Below are positions 41,668-52,281 of a stretch of 52,281 bases of DNA, piece by piece. Position 1 is the first letter of the stretch, and every line of letters begins with the position of its first letter. The stretch is taken from the NCBI GenBank assembly GCA_022360315.1, contig JAKSDA010000518.1, positions 1 to 52,281 on the forward strand, given 5' to 3'. Made by a program: the position numbers and the translations under genes. The notes beneath the pieces are model-generated. The model ran no database searches. It was given only the letters and a program-made list of their open reading frames with translations, and had not been told where the DNA came from. This stretch comes from Pseudomonadota bacterium. GTDB lineage: Bacteria > Myxococcota_A > Polyangia > Haliangiales > Haliangiaceae.

Positions 41668-41903
41668 AGCCCATCTCGCATCGCCATGGCCGGGCCGAAC
41701 GGTGTTGACGCCGCCCCTGTAACTTTGTGGTTTTTGCTTCGTACGGGGAGAACATGTATTCCCGCCGGAGCTCAGCCGAGGCAGTGCGCTACTTGTTCGA
41801 GCGCTTGCGCCATCCCCCATCCCGAAAGCAACCCACGCCGCGATTTGTGCCGCTTGTCGGTGTACAGCACTCGTCTGGGGGTGAAAGAATCCCGCCTCGG
41901 AGC

Positions 41904-42623
41904 ATGACAGATCCCGTTCAGGAGATGAAGCGAGCGGTGGGCAGAGCCGCCGCCGATCGCGTTGCGTCCGGAATGGTCGTCGGCCTCGGCACCGGTTCCA
42001 CTGCAGTTCACGCCATCGCCCGGCTCGGCGAGCGACTGCGCTCGGGCCAGCTCGACGGCATTGCCGGAGTTGCGACATCGTTTCAGTCATCGGTGCTGGC
42101 CCGCGAGCACGGCATTCCGCTCGTCGCCCTCGATCAGACCGACCGCATCGATATCGCGATCGACGGCGCAGATGAAGTCGCCCCGAATCTGTGCCTCATC
42201 AAGGGCGGCGGGGGCGCTCATACCCGCGAAAAAATCGTCGACGCGCTGGCTGAAACCTTCGTCGTCGTGGTCGACGAATCCAAACTGGTCGACCGCCTGG
42301 GCACCGTGTTCCCGGTCCCGATCGAGGTCGTGCCCATGGCTGTGGCAGCTGTCATGCACGCAGTCGAGTCGCTCGGTGGCCGACCCGAGCTGCGCATGGC
42401 GGAAAAGAAGGCCGGGCCAGTAGTCACCGATCAGGGCAATCTACTCATCGATGCGCGCTTCGACGCCATCGATCAACCCGCGCAGCTCGAACGCACGCTC
42501 AACAATATTCCCGGCGTACTCGACAACGGTCTCTTCGTCGATCTCGCCGACCTGGTTCTGGTCGGTGCAGTTGCCGACGGTGTGCCGTCGGTTCGCGAGT
42601 ACAGGGGGGAAAGCGCAACGTGA
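41904..42623 (+). CDS. rpiA: Ribose-5-phosphate isomerase A
   Basis: The 239-residue product interconverts ribose-5-P and ribulose-5-P. Motifs: VVGLGTGSTA, the catalytic DGADEV (two Asp) and KGGGGAHTREK (Lys, Glu), and VVDESKLVDRLG. ATG 41904 is chosen because homology begins there, with CGGAG just upstream; the frame is open to 41727 but that part is not RpiA-like. It is the first gene of the pentose-phosphate operon, and its stop overlaps the tkt start. Confidence 0.95.
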   Translation: MTDPVQEMKRAVGRAAADRVASGMVVGLGTGSTAVHAIARLGERLRSGQLDGIAGVATSFQSSVLAREHGIPLVALDQTDRIDIAIDGADEVAPNLCLIKGGGGAHTREKIVDALAETFVVVVDESKLVDRLGTVFPVPIEVVPMAVAAVMHAVESLGGRPELRMAEKKAGPVVTDQGNLLIDARFDAIDQPAQLERTLNNIPGVLDNGLFVDLADLVLVGAVADGVPSVREYRGESAT

Positions 42624-44695
42624 TGGACTCCGCCGACAAAGACACTACCTGTATCAATACGATCCGCACCCTGGCGATGGACGCGGTCCAGGCTGCCAAC
42701 TCCGGTCACCCGGGAACGCCGATGGCCCTGGCGCCAGTGGCCTATTGCCTGTGGCAGCGATTTTTGCGCTTTGACCCAGACGATCCGATATGGCCCAACC
42801 GCGACCGCTTTGTGCTGTCGGCCGGCCACGCCTCGATGCTGCTCTATTCACTCTTGCATCTGACCCGGGTCAAGGCGGTCAATCCCAAGTATGAAGTCCT
42901 CGGCGAACTATCGGTATCGCTCGACGACATCAAGAGGTTTCGCCAGCTCGACAGCCGGTGCGCCGGTCACCCCGAGTATCGCTGGACCTCGGGCGTCGAG
43001 ACAACGACCGGACCGCTCGGCCAGGGCGTTGCCACCAGTGTCGGTATGGCGATGGCCTCGGGCTGGATGGCGAGCACCTTTAATCGGCCCGGCTTCGACA
43101 TGGTCGGCTACGACACCTATGCACTGTGCGGCGACGGCTGCCTCATGGAGGGCGTTGCCGCAGAGGCCGCGTCTCTGGCCGGACACCTCGGTCTGTCCAA
43201 TCTGTGCTGGATCTACGACAACAACAAGATCACCATCGAGGGTCACACCAACTGGGCATTCACCGAAGACGTCGCCACCCGCTTCATCGGCTACGGCTGG
43301 AACGTGACCCGGGTTGGCGATGCCAACGACCTCGACATGCTCGAGCGGGCGTTTACCACGTTCAAGAGCACCGATGACCGGCCCACCCTGATCATCGTCG
43401 ATAGCCATATTGCATGGGGCTCGCCCAACAAGCAGGACACTCATGGCGCACACGGCTCTCCGCTCGGCGAGGAGGAGATCCGGCTGACCAAGAAGAACTA
43501 CAACTGGCCCGAGAATGCCCAGTTCCTGGTTCCCGACGAGGTGCCCGAGCACTTTGCCCAGGGCATTGGCAAGCGCGGGCGCGCCGCGCGCGAGGCGTGG
43601 ATGGAGCAGTTTCGGGCCTACGAAAAGGAGTTTCCTCAGCTGGCCAAACAGCTCTACCAGATGCAACACCGCCAGCTGCCAGACGGCTGGGACCGGGGCT
43701 TGCCGCAGTTCGAAGCCGGCACATCACTGGCCGGCCGCGATGCCTCGGCCACGGTGCTCAACGCACTGGCCAAAAATGTGCCATGGCTGATCGGCGGCTC
43801 GGCCGACCTGGCGCCGTCGACCAAGACGCGGCTCACCTTCGACGACGCCGGCGATCTCACCGCGGACAATCCAGGCGGCCGGAATATTCACTTCGGCGTC
43901 CGCGAGCACGCCATGGCGTCTGTCCTCAACGGCCTCTCGCTGTGCAAGATCCGGCCCTATGGATCGGGATTTCTCATCTTTTCCGACTATGCACGGGCCG
44001 CCATCCGGCTCTCGGCCCTGATGGAAATCCCGGTCGTGCACATCTTCACCCACGATTCGATCGGTGTCGGTGAAGACGGACCGACCCACCAGCCGGTAGA
44101 ACATCTGGCCTCGCTGCGCGCCATGCCCGGTCTGCTCGTGCTCAGACCGGCCGACGCCAACGAGGTGGTCGGGGCCTGGCGGGTGATCATGGAAACTCGC
44201 CACGAGCCGGCCGTACTCATCCTGTCGCGGCAGAAGCTGCCGACCATCGATCGCGCGACCTTCGCCCAGGCCGATGTGGCGCGCGGCGCTTATGCCCTCA
44301 CCGACGACACCGATCCCGACGTCATCCTTTTGGCCACCGGGAGCGAGGTCTCGCTGTGCCTGGATGCCCACGCCGCGCTGGCCCGGGACAACATCACAGC
44401 GCGCGTGGTCAGCATGCCGTCGTGGGAGCTCTTCGAGGCCCAGGACGACGACTACAAGCGCACAGTGCTGCCGCCCCGGGTGCGGGCCCGAGTCGCGGTC
44501 GAAAAAGCATCGACGTTTGGCTGGGACCGCTACGCCGGCTCCGAGGGCCAGATCATCGGCTTGGAGACCTTTGGTGCATCGGCGCCCCTGGCCGAGTTGC
44601 AGAAGAAATTCGGATTCACTGTCGACAATGTTGTATCGGCGGCGCGCGCATCGATCGCCAGCGCGGCCGAGCGACGCGACCGCGAGGGAAAGTGA
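42623..44695 (+). CDS. tkt: Transketolase
   Basis: The 690-residue product is a full-length thiamine-diphosphate transketolase: GHPGTPMALAPVAY, AGHASMLLYSLLHL, TTGPLGQG, the cofactor motif GDGCLMEG...NLCWIYDNN, GEDGPTHQPVEHLASLRAMP with the catalytic Glu region earlier in FGVREHAM. It moves two-carbon units in the non-oxidative pentose-phosphate branch. ATG 42623 overlaps the rpiA stop by one base (TGATG); GTG 42620 is an alternative. A purine-rich GGGGGGAAAG lies 8-10 bases upstream. Confidence 0.96.
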   Translation: MDSADKDTTCINTIRTLAMDAVQAANSGHPGTPMALAPVAYCLWQRFLRFDPDDPIWPNRDRFVLSAGHASMLLYSLLHLTRVKAVNPKYEVLGELSVSLDDIKRFRQLDSRCAGHPEYRWTSGVETTTGPLGQGVATSVGMAMASGWMASTFNRPGFDMVGYDTYALCGDGCLMEGVAAEAASLAGHLGLSNLCWIYDNNKITIEGHTNWAFTEDVATRFIGYGWNVTRVGDANDLDMLERAFTTFKSTDDRPTLIIVDSHIAWGSPNKQDTHGAHGSPLGEEEIRLTKKNYNWPENAQFLVPDEVPEHFAQGIGKRGRAAREAWMEQFRAYEKEFPQLAKQLYQMQHRQLPDGWDRGLPQFEAGTSLAGRDASATVLNALAKNVPWLIGGSADLAPSTKTRLTFDDAGDLTADNPGGRNIHFGVREHAMASVLNGLSLCKIRPYGSGFLIFSDYARAAIRLSALMEIPVVHIFTHDSIGVGEDGPTHQPVEHLASLRAMPGLLVLRPADANEVVGAWRVIMETRHEPAVLILSRQKLPTIDRATFAQADVARGAYALTDDTDPDVILLATGSEVSLCLDAHAALARDNITARVVSMPSWELFEAQDDDYKRTVLPPRVRARVAVEKASTFGWDRYAGSEGQIIGLETFGASAPLAELQKKFGFTVDNVVSAARASIASAAERRDREGK

Positions 44696-44703
44696 CTGCG
44701 CCC

Positions 44704-46164
44704 ATGACCACGTCCACCAACGAAGCCTCTCTGTTTGTCATTTTTGGCGGCACCGGCGACCTGTCGCGCCGCAAGCTGTTGCCGGCGCTGGGTAATCTGG
44801 ACACAGAAGGCCATCTCAACCCGCGCATGCGGGTCCTGGCTGTCGGACGCCGGCCCAAGACAGACGAGGAATTCCGCCAGCTGGCCAAAGACGCCCTGGG
44901 CCAGGCCGGGCTGCCGTCCGAGCGAATCGAGGCAACCGCACGCCGCCTGCACTACCAGGTGCTGGACCCGGGCAAGCCGGAAGACTACCGCACGCTTGGC
45001 AGGCGGCTTTACGACCTCGGCCGCGAGCACGATATTCCGGCCAACTACGCCTTTTATCTGTCTTTGCCGCCGCGGGCCTTTCCCCTCGCGGTCGCGGGAC
45101 TGGGCGAGGCCGGATTAAACCAGCCCGAGGGCTGGTCTCGTCTGGTCGTGGAAAAACCGTTCGGCAAAGATCTGGCCTCGGCAGAAAAGCTCAACGCCTT
45201 GGTCCACCAGCATTTTCAAGAGGACCAGATCTACCGGATCGATCACTACCTGGGCAAAGAGACCGTGCAGAATCTGCTGGTATTTCGCCTGGCCAATGCG
45301 TTTATCGAATCGTCGTGGAACCGCGAGCGGATCGATGCCGTGCAGATCACAGTGGGCGAGAATCTCGGTGTCGGCACCCGCGCCGAGTACTACGATCACT
45401 CGGGCGCACTGCGCGACATGGTCCAGAACCATCTCACCCAGCTTTTGACCCTAGTCGCCATGGAGGTTCCGTCGTCGTTTTCGGCCCGGGCGATCCGCCA
45501 CGAAAAGATCAAGGTCCTGCAGTCGATCGCGCCTATCGAACCGGCAAACGTGGTCCGTGGCCAGTACACGGCGGGCGAGTTGAACGGCCAGGCGGTGCGC
45601 GGATACCTCCAGGAAGACGGTGTCGCAAAGGGCTCGCAGACCGAGACATTTGTCGCGATCAAGCTCTTTGTCGATTCGTGGCGATGGCAGGGAGTGCCGT
45701 TTTATCTGCGCACCGGAAAGTGCCTGCCGGCCAAGACCACACAGATCGCGGTCCGGTTCCGCGAGGCACCGGTCGGCTATTTTAAGCAGATGGGCTGCAA
45801 TCAGGACACCGCAGACGTTCTCACCATTGCCCTTCAGCCCGACGAGGGATTCATTTTTCACCTCGACATCAAGATGCCCGGGGCGCCGCTCCGCCTCGAG
45901 CGAATCCCGCTGCGCTTCAACTACAACGAGCATTTCGAGGGCTCGCTGCCCGACGGCTATCAGACCCTGCTCCTCGACGTTCTCAACGGCGACCAGACCC
46001 TGTTTGTCCACAGCGACGAAGTCGAGGGATCGTGGCGGGTGTACGCCCCGCTGCTCGACAATCCGCCCAAGATCTACAACTACGCCGCCGGCACCTGGGG
46101 GCCACCCGAAGCCGACTCGCTGGCCATTCCAGAACGTGACCTGTGGCAGAAAGAGACCGTGTAA
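44704..46164 (+). CDS. zwf: Glucose-6-phosphate 1-dehydrogenase
   Basis: The 486-residue product opens the oxidative branch, making NADPH from glucose-6-phosphate. Motifs: FGGTGDLSRRKLLPAL (cofactor binding), VVEKPFGKDL, the active-site RIDHYLGKE, and RTGKCLPAKTTQ. ATG 44704 lies 8 bp after the tkt stop; GTG 44692, overlapping that stop as GTGA and close behind GAGGG, is a credible alternative that adds four residues. Length is normal. Confidence 0.96.
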   Translation: MTTSTNEASLFVIFGGTGDLSRRKLLPALGNLDTEGHLNPRMRVLAVGRRPKTDEEFRQLAKDALGQAGLPSERIEATARRLHYQVLDPGKPEDYRTLGRRLYDLGREHDIPANYAFYLSLPPRAFPLAVAGLGEAGLNQPEGWSRLVVEKPFGKDLASAEKLNALVHQHFQEDQIYRIDHYLGKETVQNLLVFRLANAFIESSWNRERIDAVQITVGENLGVGTRAEYYDHSGALRDMVQNHLTQLLTLVAMEVPSSFSARAIRHEKIKVLQSIAPIEPANVVRGQYTAGELNGQAVRGYLQEDGVAKGSQTETFVAIKLFVDSWRWQGVPFYLRTGKCLPAKTTQIAVRFREAPVGYFKQMGCNQDTADVLTIALQPDEGFIFHLDIKMPGAPLRLERIPLRFNYNEHFEGSLPDGYQTLLLDVLNGDQTLFVHSDEVEGSWRVYAPLLDNPPKIYNYAAGTWGPPEADSLAIPERDLWQKETV

Positions 46165-46191
46165 CACGGCCTGAAACGATCGGGTGAAACC

Positions 46192-46961
46192 ATGGGTGCA
46201 ACCACGATAACCCCGAGTATTCGCAGCTACGACCCCGATCAGCTGAGCGCTGCCGCGGCCGAGCAGATCGCCCGAAACATCGCCGAGGTGATCGCCGAGC
46301 GGGGCACGTGCCGGCTCGGCCTGGCCGGAGGCGGCACCCCGCGTCCAGTCTACCAAACACTGGCCGGCCGACCGCTGGCAGACCAGCTGGCCTGGGACAG
46401 GCTTCACCTGTACTGGGGCGACGAGCGCTGTGTCCCGCCCGACCACGAGAGCAGCAACTACCGGATGGTCAGCGCGGCCCTTCTCGATCGGGTTTCCGTG
46501 CCCCGGCACAACATTCACCGGATCGAGGGCGAGCGCTCACCCGACGACGCTGCGCGCGCCTACATCGACGTGCTCGGCGACCAGCCGCTCGACATTCTGC
46601 TTCTCGGCATGGGCGGTGACGGACACACAGCATCGCTCTTTCCCGACACAGCCGATCTGTCCCACACCGGCCCGCGGGTGATCGCGACCAAAAGCCCGGT
46701 TCCCCCCCATGATCGGGTGTCGCTCGCCATGCGCGCGATCAACGAGGCGGGCGCGGTCTACCTGTTGGTTTCGGGCGCCGGCAAGGCCGACCGATTGGCT
46801 CAGGTTTTCGGCCAGATCGAGAGCGGTGCGCCGGTGTTGCCGGCGGCCCGGGTACAGCCGTCGAGCGGGCGCCTTTTCTGGCTGGTCGACAGCCAGGCGG
46901 CCAAATCCATCGCCGGCCGGTCGAGTACAGACCGGCCCTCACCCACGAAAGGGGCCACTTC

Positions 46962-46965
<4 letters not shown>
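46192..46965 (+). CDS. pgl: 6-phosphogluconolactonase
   Basis: The 257-residue product hydrolyses 6-phosphogluconolactone. Motifs: LGLAGGGTPRPVYQTLA, YWGDERCVPPDHESSNY and LLGMGGDGHTASLFP are diagnostic of the DevB/Pgl family. It sits between zwf and pgi as expected for the pathway. Its stop codon overlaps the pgi start (ATGA, 46962-46965). The last 20 residues are an unremarkable polar extension. Confidence 0.95.
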
Positions 46966-48613
<1,648 letters not shown>

Positions 48614-48617
<4 letters not shown>

Positions 48618-49783
48618 GCAAAACCCTGTACGAGCAACTTTGCGACATGACTGTCGTTGTCGCGGATACTGGCGACATCAATTCGATCGAAACGTTTAAA
48701 CCGCGCGACGCCACCACCAACCCGTCGCTGATCACTGCCGCAGCGCAGATGGACGAATACCGCGATGTGGTGGACAGCGCTCTGCGCCAGTCGCGCAAGG
48801 AGATCGGCAGCGACAACCAAAAAGTGGTCGCCCGGGCCGTCGACCGCCTCGCCGTGGAGTTCGGCAAGCGCATCCTCGGTATTGTCGATGGCCGGGTGTC
48901 CACCGAGGTGGACGCACGGCTGTCCTATGACGAGGACGGCACGGTGGCCAAGGCTCGCGAGCTCATCGGCTATTACGAGCAGGCCGGGGTCGCGCGCGAG
49001 CGGGTGCTGATCAAGATCGCGTCGACCTGGCCGGGCATCCGCGCGGCCGAGCGGCTCGAAAAAGAGGGCATCCATTGCAATCTGACCCTGCTTTTTGGCC
49101 TTCACCAGGCGATCGCGTGCGCCGAGGCCGGGGCGACTCTGATCTCGCCGTTTGTCGGTCGCATTCTGGACTGGTACAAAAAAAGCGCCGGGCGCGACAG
49201 TTATCCGGCGGACCAAGATCCCGGAGTCTTGTCGGTCACCAGCATCTACAACTACTACAAAAAGTTCGGCTACAGCACCGAGGTCATGGGGGCGAGTTTC
49301 CGCAACCTGGGCGAAATCCGCGAGCTGGCCGGTTGCGACCTGCTCACCATCGCACCCAAGTTTCTCGCCGCGCTGAGCGATATCGTGGACGAGCTGCCGC
49401 GCAAGCTCGAGCCGAGCGGGGCCAAGTCGATGAACATCGACCGCATCACAGTCGATAAGGACAAATTCGACCAGATGCACGACGCGGATCGCATGGCCCA
49501 TGAAAAGCTCGACGAGGGTATCAAGGGGTTCTCCAAGGCCCTGGTCGCTCTCGAGCAGCTGCTGGCCAATCGCCTGGCCGATGTCGAGGGCAGCCAGCTT
49601 CCCCACGTCGATGTGAGCAGTCTGTTCAAGGCCTATGACCTGGACGGCGACGGTCGGATCACCCGCGAGGAATGGGGCGGCACCGACGCTGTATTCGACG
49701 CGCTCGACACCGATGGAGATGGCGCGATCAGTCCGGCCGAGCTCGCGGCTGGAATCGGCGGTGCGCACAGTTTAACCGATTAG
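48614..49783 (+). CDS. tal: Transaldolase with C-terminal EF-hand pair
   Basis: The 389-residue product has a class 1 transaldolase domain (residues 1-320: DATTNPSLITAA, ERVLIKIASTWPGI with the Schiff-base Lys, NLTLLFGLHQA, SPFVGRILDW, KSMNID-type end). A C-terminal extension adds two canonical 12-residue EF-hand loops: DLDGDGRITREE (342-353) and DTDGDGAISPAE (365-376), each with all calcium ligands. Transaldolase/EF-hand fusions are known from cyanobacteria and some other bacteria. The start overlaps the pgi stop by 4 bp. Calcium control of the sugar-phosphate step is inference. Confidence 0.95.
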
Positions 49784-49789
49784 CCGGCT

Positions 49790-49804
49790 GCCCGGCTGCC
49801 GGGC
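49790..49804 (+). terminator. Palindromic GC hairpin between tal and gnd
   Basis: GCCCGGC-T-GCCGGGC (49790-49804) can fold into a short very GC-rich stem 7 bases after the tal stop, in the longest gap (81 bp) within the operon. It may cause partial termination or stabilise the upstream mRNA. Confidence 0.35.
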
Positions 49805-49864
49805 TTCGCCAAAACACCGCTTACCATTCCCTGCCGGGACGTCCGGCCAACCAAGGACAGCGCA

Positions 49865-51286
49865 ATGGCTGAAAACCAGAAATCACAATTCGGAATGATC
49901 GGAATGGCTGTGATGGGCCGCAACCTGGCCCTCAACATCCTGGATCGCGGCACCTCGGTCGCGGTCTACAACCGCGAGAAAGACATGATGGAATCGGCTG
50001 TGGCCGAGAGCGGCGGCAAACTGCGCGGCACCTCGAGCCTCGACGAGCTGGTCGGCAGCCTCGACCGGCCGCGCCGGATCATGATGATGATCAAGGCCGG
50101 AAAACCCGTCGACATGGTCATGGGCCAGCTCAGGCCGCTGCTCGAGCAGGGCGATATCGTCATCGACGGCGGCAACTCGTGGTACGAGGACACCCGGCGC
50201 CGGGAGCGCGAGTATGCCGAAGCGGGCCTGAAGTTCTTCGGAGTTGGCGTGTCGGGCGGAGAGGACGGCGCGCGCAACGGACCGTCGCTGATGCCGGGTG
50301 GCGACAGAGAGGCCTACCAGGCGCTCAAGCCGGTATTCGAGGCCATTGCGGCCAAGACCGACTCGGGTCCATGTGTGACTCACGTCGGTCCCGACGGTGC
50401 CGGTCACTTTGTTAAGATGGTGCACAACGGCATCGAGTACGCCGACATGCAGTTCATCGCCGAGGCCTATCACGTGCTCAAAAGCGCCGGCGGCCTGGCT
50501 CCGGACACCCTTGCCGGGGTGTTCGAGGAGTGGAATCGCGGCCCGCTCGAATCGTTTCTGATCGAGATCACCGGACAGATTTTTAAAGTGCGCGACCCCA
50601 AAGGCGATGGCTTCCTGGTCGATCGGGTTCTCGACAAGGCGGGTCAGAAAGGCACCGGGCGCTGGACCGCGCAGGTGGCTCTCGAGCACGGCGTGCCGAT
50701 TCCGAGCATTGCGGCGGCGATCGACGCCCGGGTTCTGTCCAGCCTCAAGGGCGAGCGCGAGAAGGCGAGCCGGGTCCTCAGAGGGCCCGCGCCGGCCCCC
50801 TACCCCGGCGACGGCAAAGAACTGATCTCGTCGGTTCACGATGCCCTCTACGCCGCCAAGATCATCGCCTATGCCCAGGGCATGGACCTCATTGGCGAGC
50901 TGTCCCGGGTCCACGAGTGGTCGATCGACTTGCGTGAGATGGCCCGCATCTGGAAGGGCGGATGCATCATTCGCGCTCGTTTTCTCGACACCATCATGCA
51001 GGCCTACGAGCGCAACGCCCAGTTGCCCAATCTGCTTCTCGACCCGGATCTGCGCGAGCGCGTCGAGTCTCGCCAGGGTGCGTTGCGCAAGGTGGTCGGT
51101 CTGGCCCAGGAGCGCGGCATCCCGGTGGCCGGCATGGCATCCGGACTGGCCTATTTCGACAGCTACCGCACGGCCAATTTGCCGCAAAACCTCACCCAGG
51201 CCCAGCGGGACGCATTTGGCGCGCATACCTACCAGCGCGTCGACAACCCGTCCGGGCCGTTCGTACACACCGACTGGCTGGATTGA
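49865..51286 (+). CDS. gnd: 6-phosphogluconate dehydrogenase, decarboxylating
   Basis: The 473-residue product converts 6-phosphogluconate to ribulose-5-P, CO2 and NADPH. Motifs: GMIGMAVMGRNLALNI, VIDGGNSWYEDT, GVGVSGGEDGARNGPSLMPGG, the catalytic Lys in FVKMVHNGIEYADMQ, and GTGRWTAQVALE. This is the long dimeric type. It starts at ATG 49865, 81 bp after tal with an AGGACAG stretch upstream. Another copy of the promoter cannot be seen. Confidence 0.97.
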   Translation: MAENQKSQFGMIGMAVMGRNLALNILDRGTSVAVYNREKDMMESAVAESGGKLRGTSSLDELVGSLDRPRRIMMMIKAGKPVDMVMGQLRPLLEQGDIVIDGGNSWYEDTRRREREYAEAGLKFFGVGVSGGEDGARNGPSLMPGGDREAYQALKPVFEAIAAKTDSGPCVTHVGPDGAGHFVKMVHNGIEYADMQFIAEAYHVLKSAGGLAPDTLAGVFEEWNRGPLESFLIEITGQIFKVRDPKGDGFLVDRVLDKAGQKGTGRWTAQVALEHGVPIPSIAAAIDARVLSSLKGEREKASRVLRGPAPAPYPGDGKELISSVHDALYAAKIIAYAQGMDLIGELSRVHEWSIDLREMARIWKGGCIIRARFLDTIMQAYERNAQLPNLLLDPDLRERVESRQGALRKVVGLAQERGIPVAGMASGLAYFDSYRTANLPQNLTQAQRDAFGAHTYQRVDNPSGPFVHTDWLD

Positions 51287-51291
51287 TCTCG

Positions 51292-52026
51292 ATGACTGCC
51301 GCTGAAAACGATACCAATTCCGAATTGCGCGTCCTCACCATCGATATCGGCGGGACCGGGATCAAAATGCTGACCATTGATGGAGAGGGTGCTGCGCTGT
51401 CTGCGCGCAAGCGCGAGCTCACGCCCAAGCCGTCGGACCCGGACAGGGTTCTCGGTGTCATCTGTCAAATGATCGTCGAGCAGCGTCCGTTCGACCGGGT
51501 GTCGGTCGGATTTCCGGGGGTGGTGAGCCGGGGCGTGGTCAAGACCGCGCACAACCTGGGTACCGAGATATGGCGGGGATTCGACCTCCAATCGGCGATT
51601 GCCGAGCACACCGGCAAACCGACCCGGGTGGCCAATGACGCCGACCTGCAGGGCTTTGGCGTGATCGACGGCAAGGGGGTGGAAATCGTGCTGACCCTGG
51701 GCACAGGCCTTGGCACCGCGTTGTATGTCGACGGCCACCTGGTGCCCAATCTCGAGCTCGCCCATCACTTGCTCAAGGACAATAGAACCTACGAAGACCT
51801 GACCAGCGACGCCGAGCTCAAGCGGATCGGCAAGGAGCAATGGAGCGAGCACGTCGCGCTGGTCTTCGAGGCCCTCGAGCCGCTCTTCAACTACGACATT
51901 GCGCACCTCGGCGGCGGCAACGCAAGGCATTTTACTGGGCAGTTGCCGGACAACGTGCGGCTGTTTCAGAACGTCACCGGGCTGGCGGGCGGCATCCGTC
52001 TGTGGCAGGACTGGCAGGTCAGCTAA
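51292..52026 (+). CDS. ppgK: ROK-family sugar kinase, polyphosphate glucokinase-like
   Basis: The 244-residue product has the actin-like ATPase fold: LTIDIGGTGIKM (phosphate 1), VGFPGVV, VANDADLQGFG with the catalytic Asp, TLGTGLGTALYVDGHLVPNLELAHH, and GGGNARHF. The size and the LAHH in place of the Cys-rich zinc motif of typical ROK kinases point to the polyphosphate/ATP glucokinase branch. It lies 5 bp after gnd and would supply glucose-6-P to zwf. Polyphosphate use is inferred from similarity, not shown. Confidence 0.8.
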   Translation: MTAAENDTNSELRVLTIDIGGTGIKMLTIDGEGAALSARKRELTPKPSDPDRVLGVICQMIVEQRPFDRVSVGFPGVVSRGVVKTAHNLGTEIWRGFDLQSAIAEHTGKPTRVANDADLQGFGVIDGKGVEIVLTLGTGLGTALYVDGHLVPNLELAHHLLKDNRTYEDLTSDAELKRIGKEQWSEHVALVFEALEPLFNYDIAHLGGGNARHFTGQLPDNVRLFQNVTGLAGGIRLWQDWQVS

Positions 52027-52137
52027 GAGAGCCGGTCTAAAAACCTCGAACCGAGCCAGAGCGACGAGGCGCACCGCCAGGTGGGCGAGGAGTGGACAAT
52101 ACTGGGTGTACAAGCCGCGCCCTATGAATTCCCCTAC

Positions 52138-52281
52138 CTAGGCCAGTGGTGTGGTGGTGGGTTCGGCCAAGACCAGGAAATGGTAGCGAAAAACGGGGCC
52201 ACCAGTTCCGCGGACGTCCATGAGTGTACGGTAATCCGCTGCATTTGTTGGTGTCACGTGCAATCCAGTGCGAGGGACGCG
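52138..52281 (-). CDS. C-terminal end of a gene running off the right edge (hypothetical)
   Basis: Reading the minus strand from the last base gives 47 uninterrupted codons ending in TAG at 52138-52140 (...RYHFLVLAEPTTTPLA). The composition looks protein-like and it would converge with the glucokinase gene, but the piece is too short to identify and could be chance. Confidence 0.35.
   Translation of the reverse strand, partial: RVPRTGLHVTPTNAADYRTLMDVRGTGGPVFRYHFLVLAEPTTTPLA

Noticed and set aside
41705..41733. TTGACG upstream of rpiA as a sigma70 -35 box
   Set aside because: No acceptable -10 element is found 16-18 bp downstream (TGGTTT at best), so no promoter is called.
41727..41903. 59-residue N-terminal extension of RpiA
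   Set aside because: The sequence is Arg/Ser/Pro-rich and unlike any RpiA; the family homology begins at ATG 41904.

Overview
This 52 kb window is GC-rich bacterial DNA that looks like a chromosome segment of a Myxococcota-type bacterium (Haliangium/Nannocystis-like). That placement is an inference from gene style: very large serine/threonine kinases fused to TPR or STAND/WD40 modules, an FHA-sigma54 activator, a von Willebrand A lipoprotein with a Gly/Pro linker, TonB receptors and a Ku/LigD pair. No rRNA, tRNA, CRISPR array, phage or transposase gene was recognised.

Layout. 1-5.8 kb: a 25-bp inverted repeat at the edge, a miniature sigma-54-like protein, a GIY-YIG protein, MsrA, a VWA lipoprotein, a Cys-rich protein, an HD-domain protein and an outer-membrane barrel protein. 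5.8-10.1 kb: a two-domain 2-aminobenzoyl-CoA monooxygenase/reductase-type flavoprotein, divergent from a lipoprotein whose thioredoxin-like domain is interrupted by an in-frame TGA exactly at the first cysteine of the CxxC motif. A bacterial SECIS-like hairpin follows 18 nt later, so I read it as a selenoprotein. 10.1-14 kb: LigD and Ku, divergent with only 26 bp between start codons. 14-21.7 kb: a TPR protein, a TonB-dependent receptor behind a near-consensus -24/-12 promoter, a kinase-TPR protein and a divergent FHA/AAA+/Fis sigma54 activator. 21.8-30.4 kb: transport and lipid/CoA-type genes (YjiH-like protein, two paralogous MFS transporters flanking a crotonase, an SDR, a large TonB receptor). 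30.6-39.1 kb: signalling genes (kinase-STAND-WD40 giant, a small membrane protein with a probable one-base frameshift, an ammonium-transporter/CheA-like histidine kinase fusion). 39.2-41.7 kb: trpC-trpF and a methyltransferase.

41.9-52.0 kb is a tightly packed pentose-phosphate operon: rpiA-tkt-zwf-pgl-pgi-tal-gnd and a polyphosphate-glucokinase-like ROK kinase, several genes overlapping by 1-4 bp. Together they take glucose to glucose-6-phosphate, through the oxidative branch, and back to fructose- and glucose-6-phosphate; only rpe is missing. The transaldolase carries two canonical EF-hand loops.

Strongest points for follow-up: the UxxC selenoprotein with its SECIS, the Amt-Hpt-HATPase fusion, the mini-RpoN, the perfect operator-like repeats upstream of the second TonB receptor, and the ultra-short Ku/LigD divergent promoter. 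Everything was read by eye; no homology search or folding program was run.
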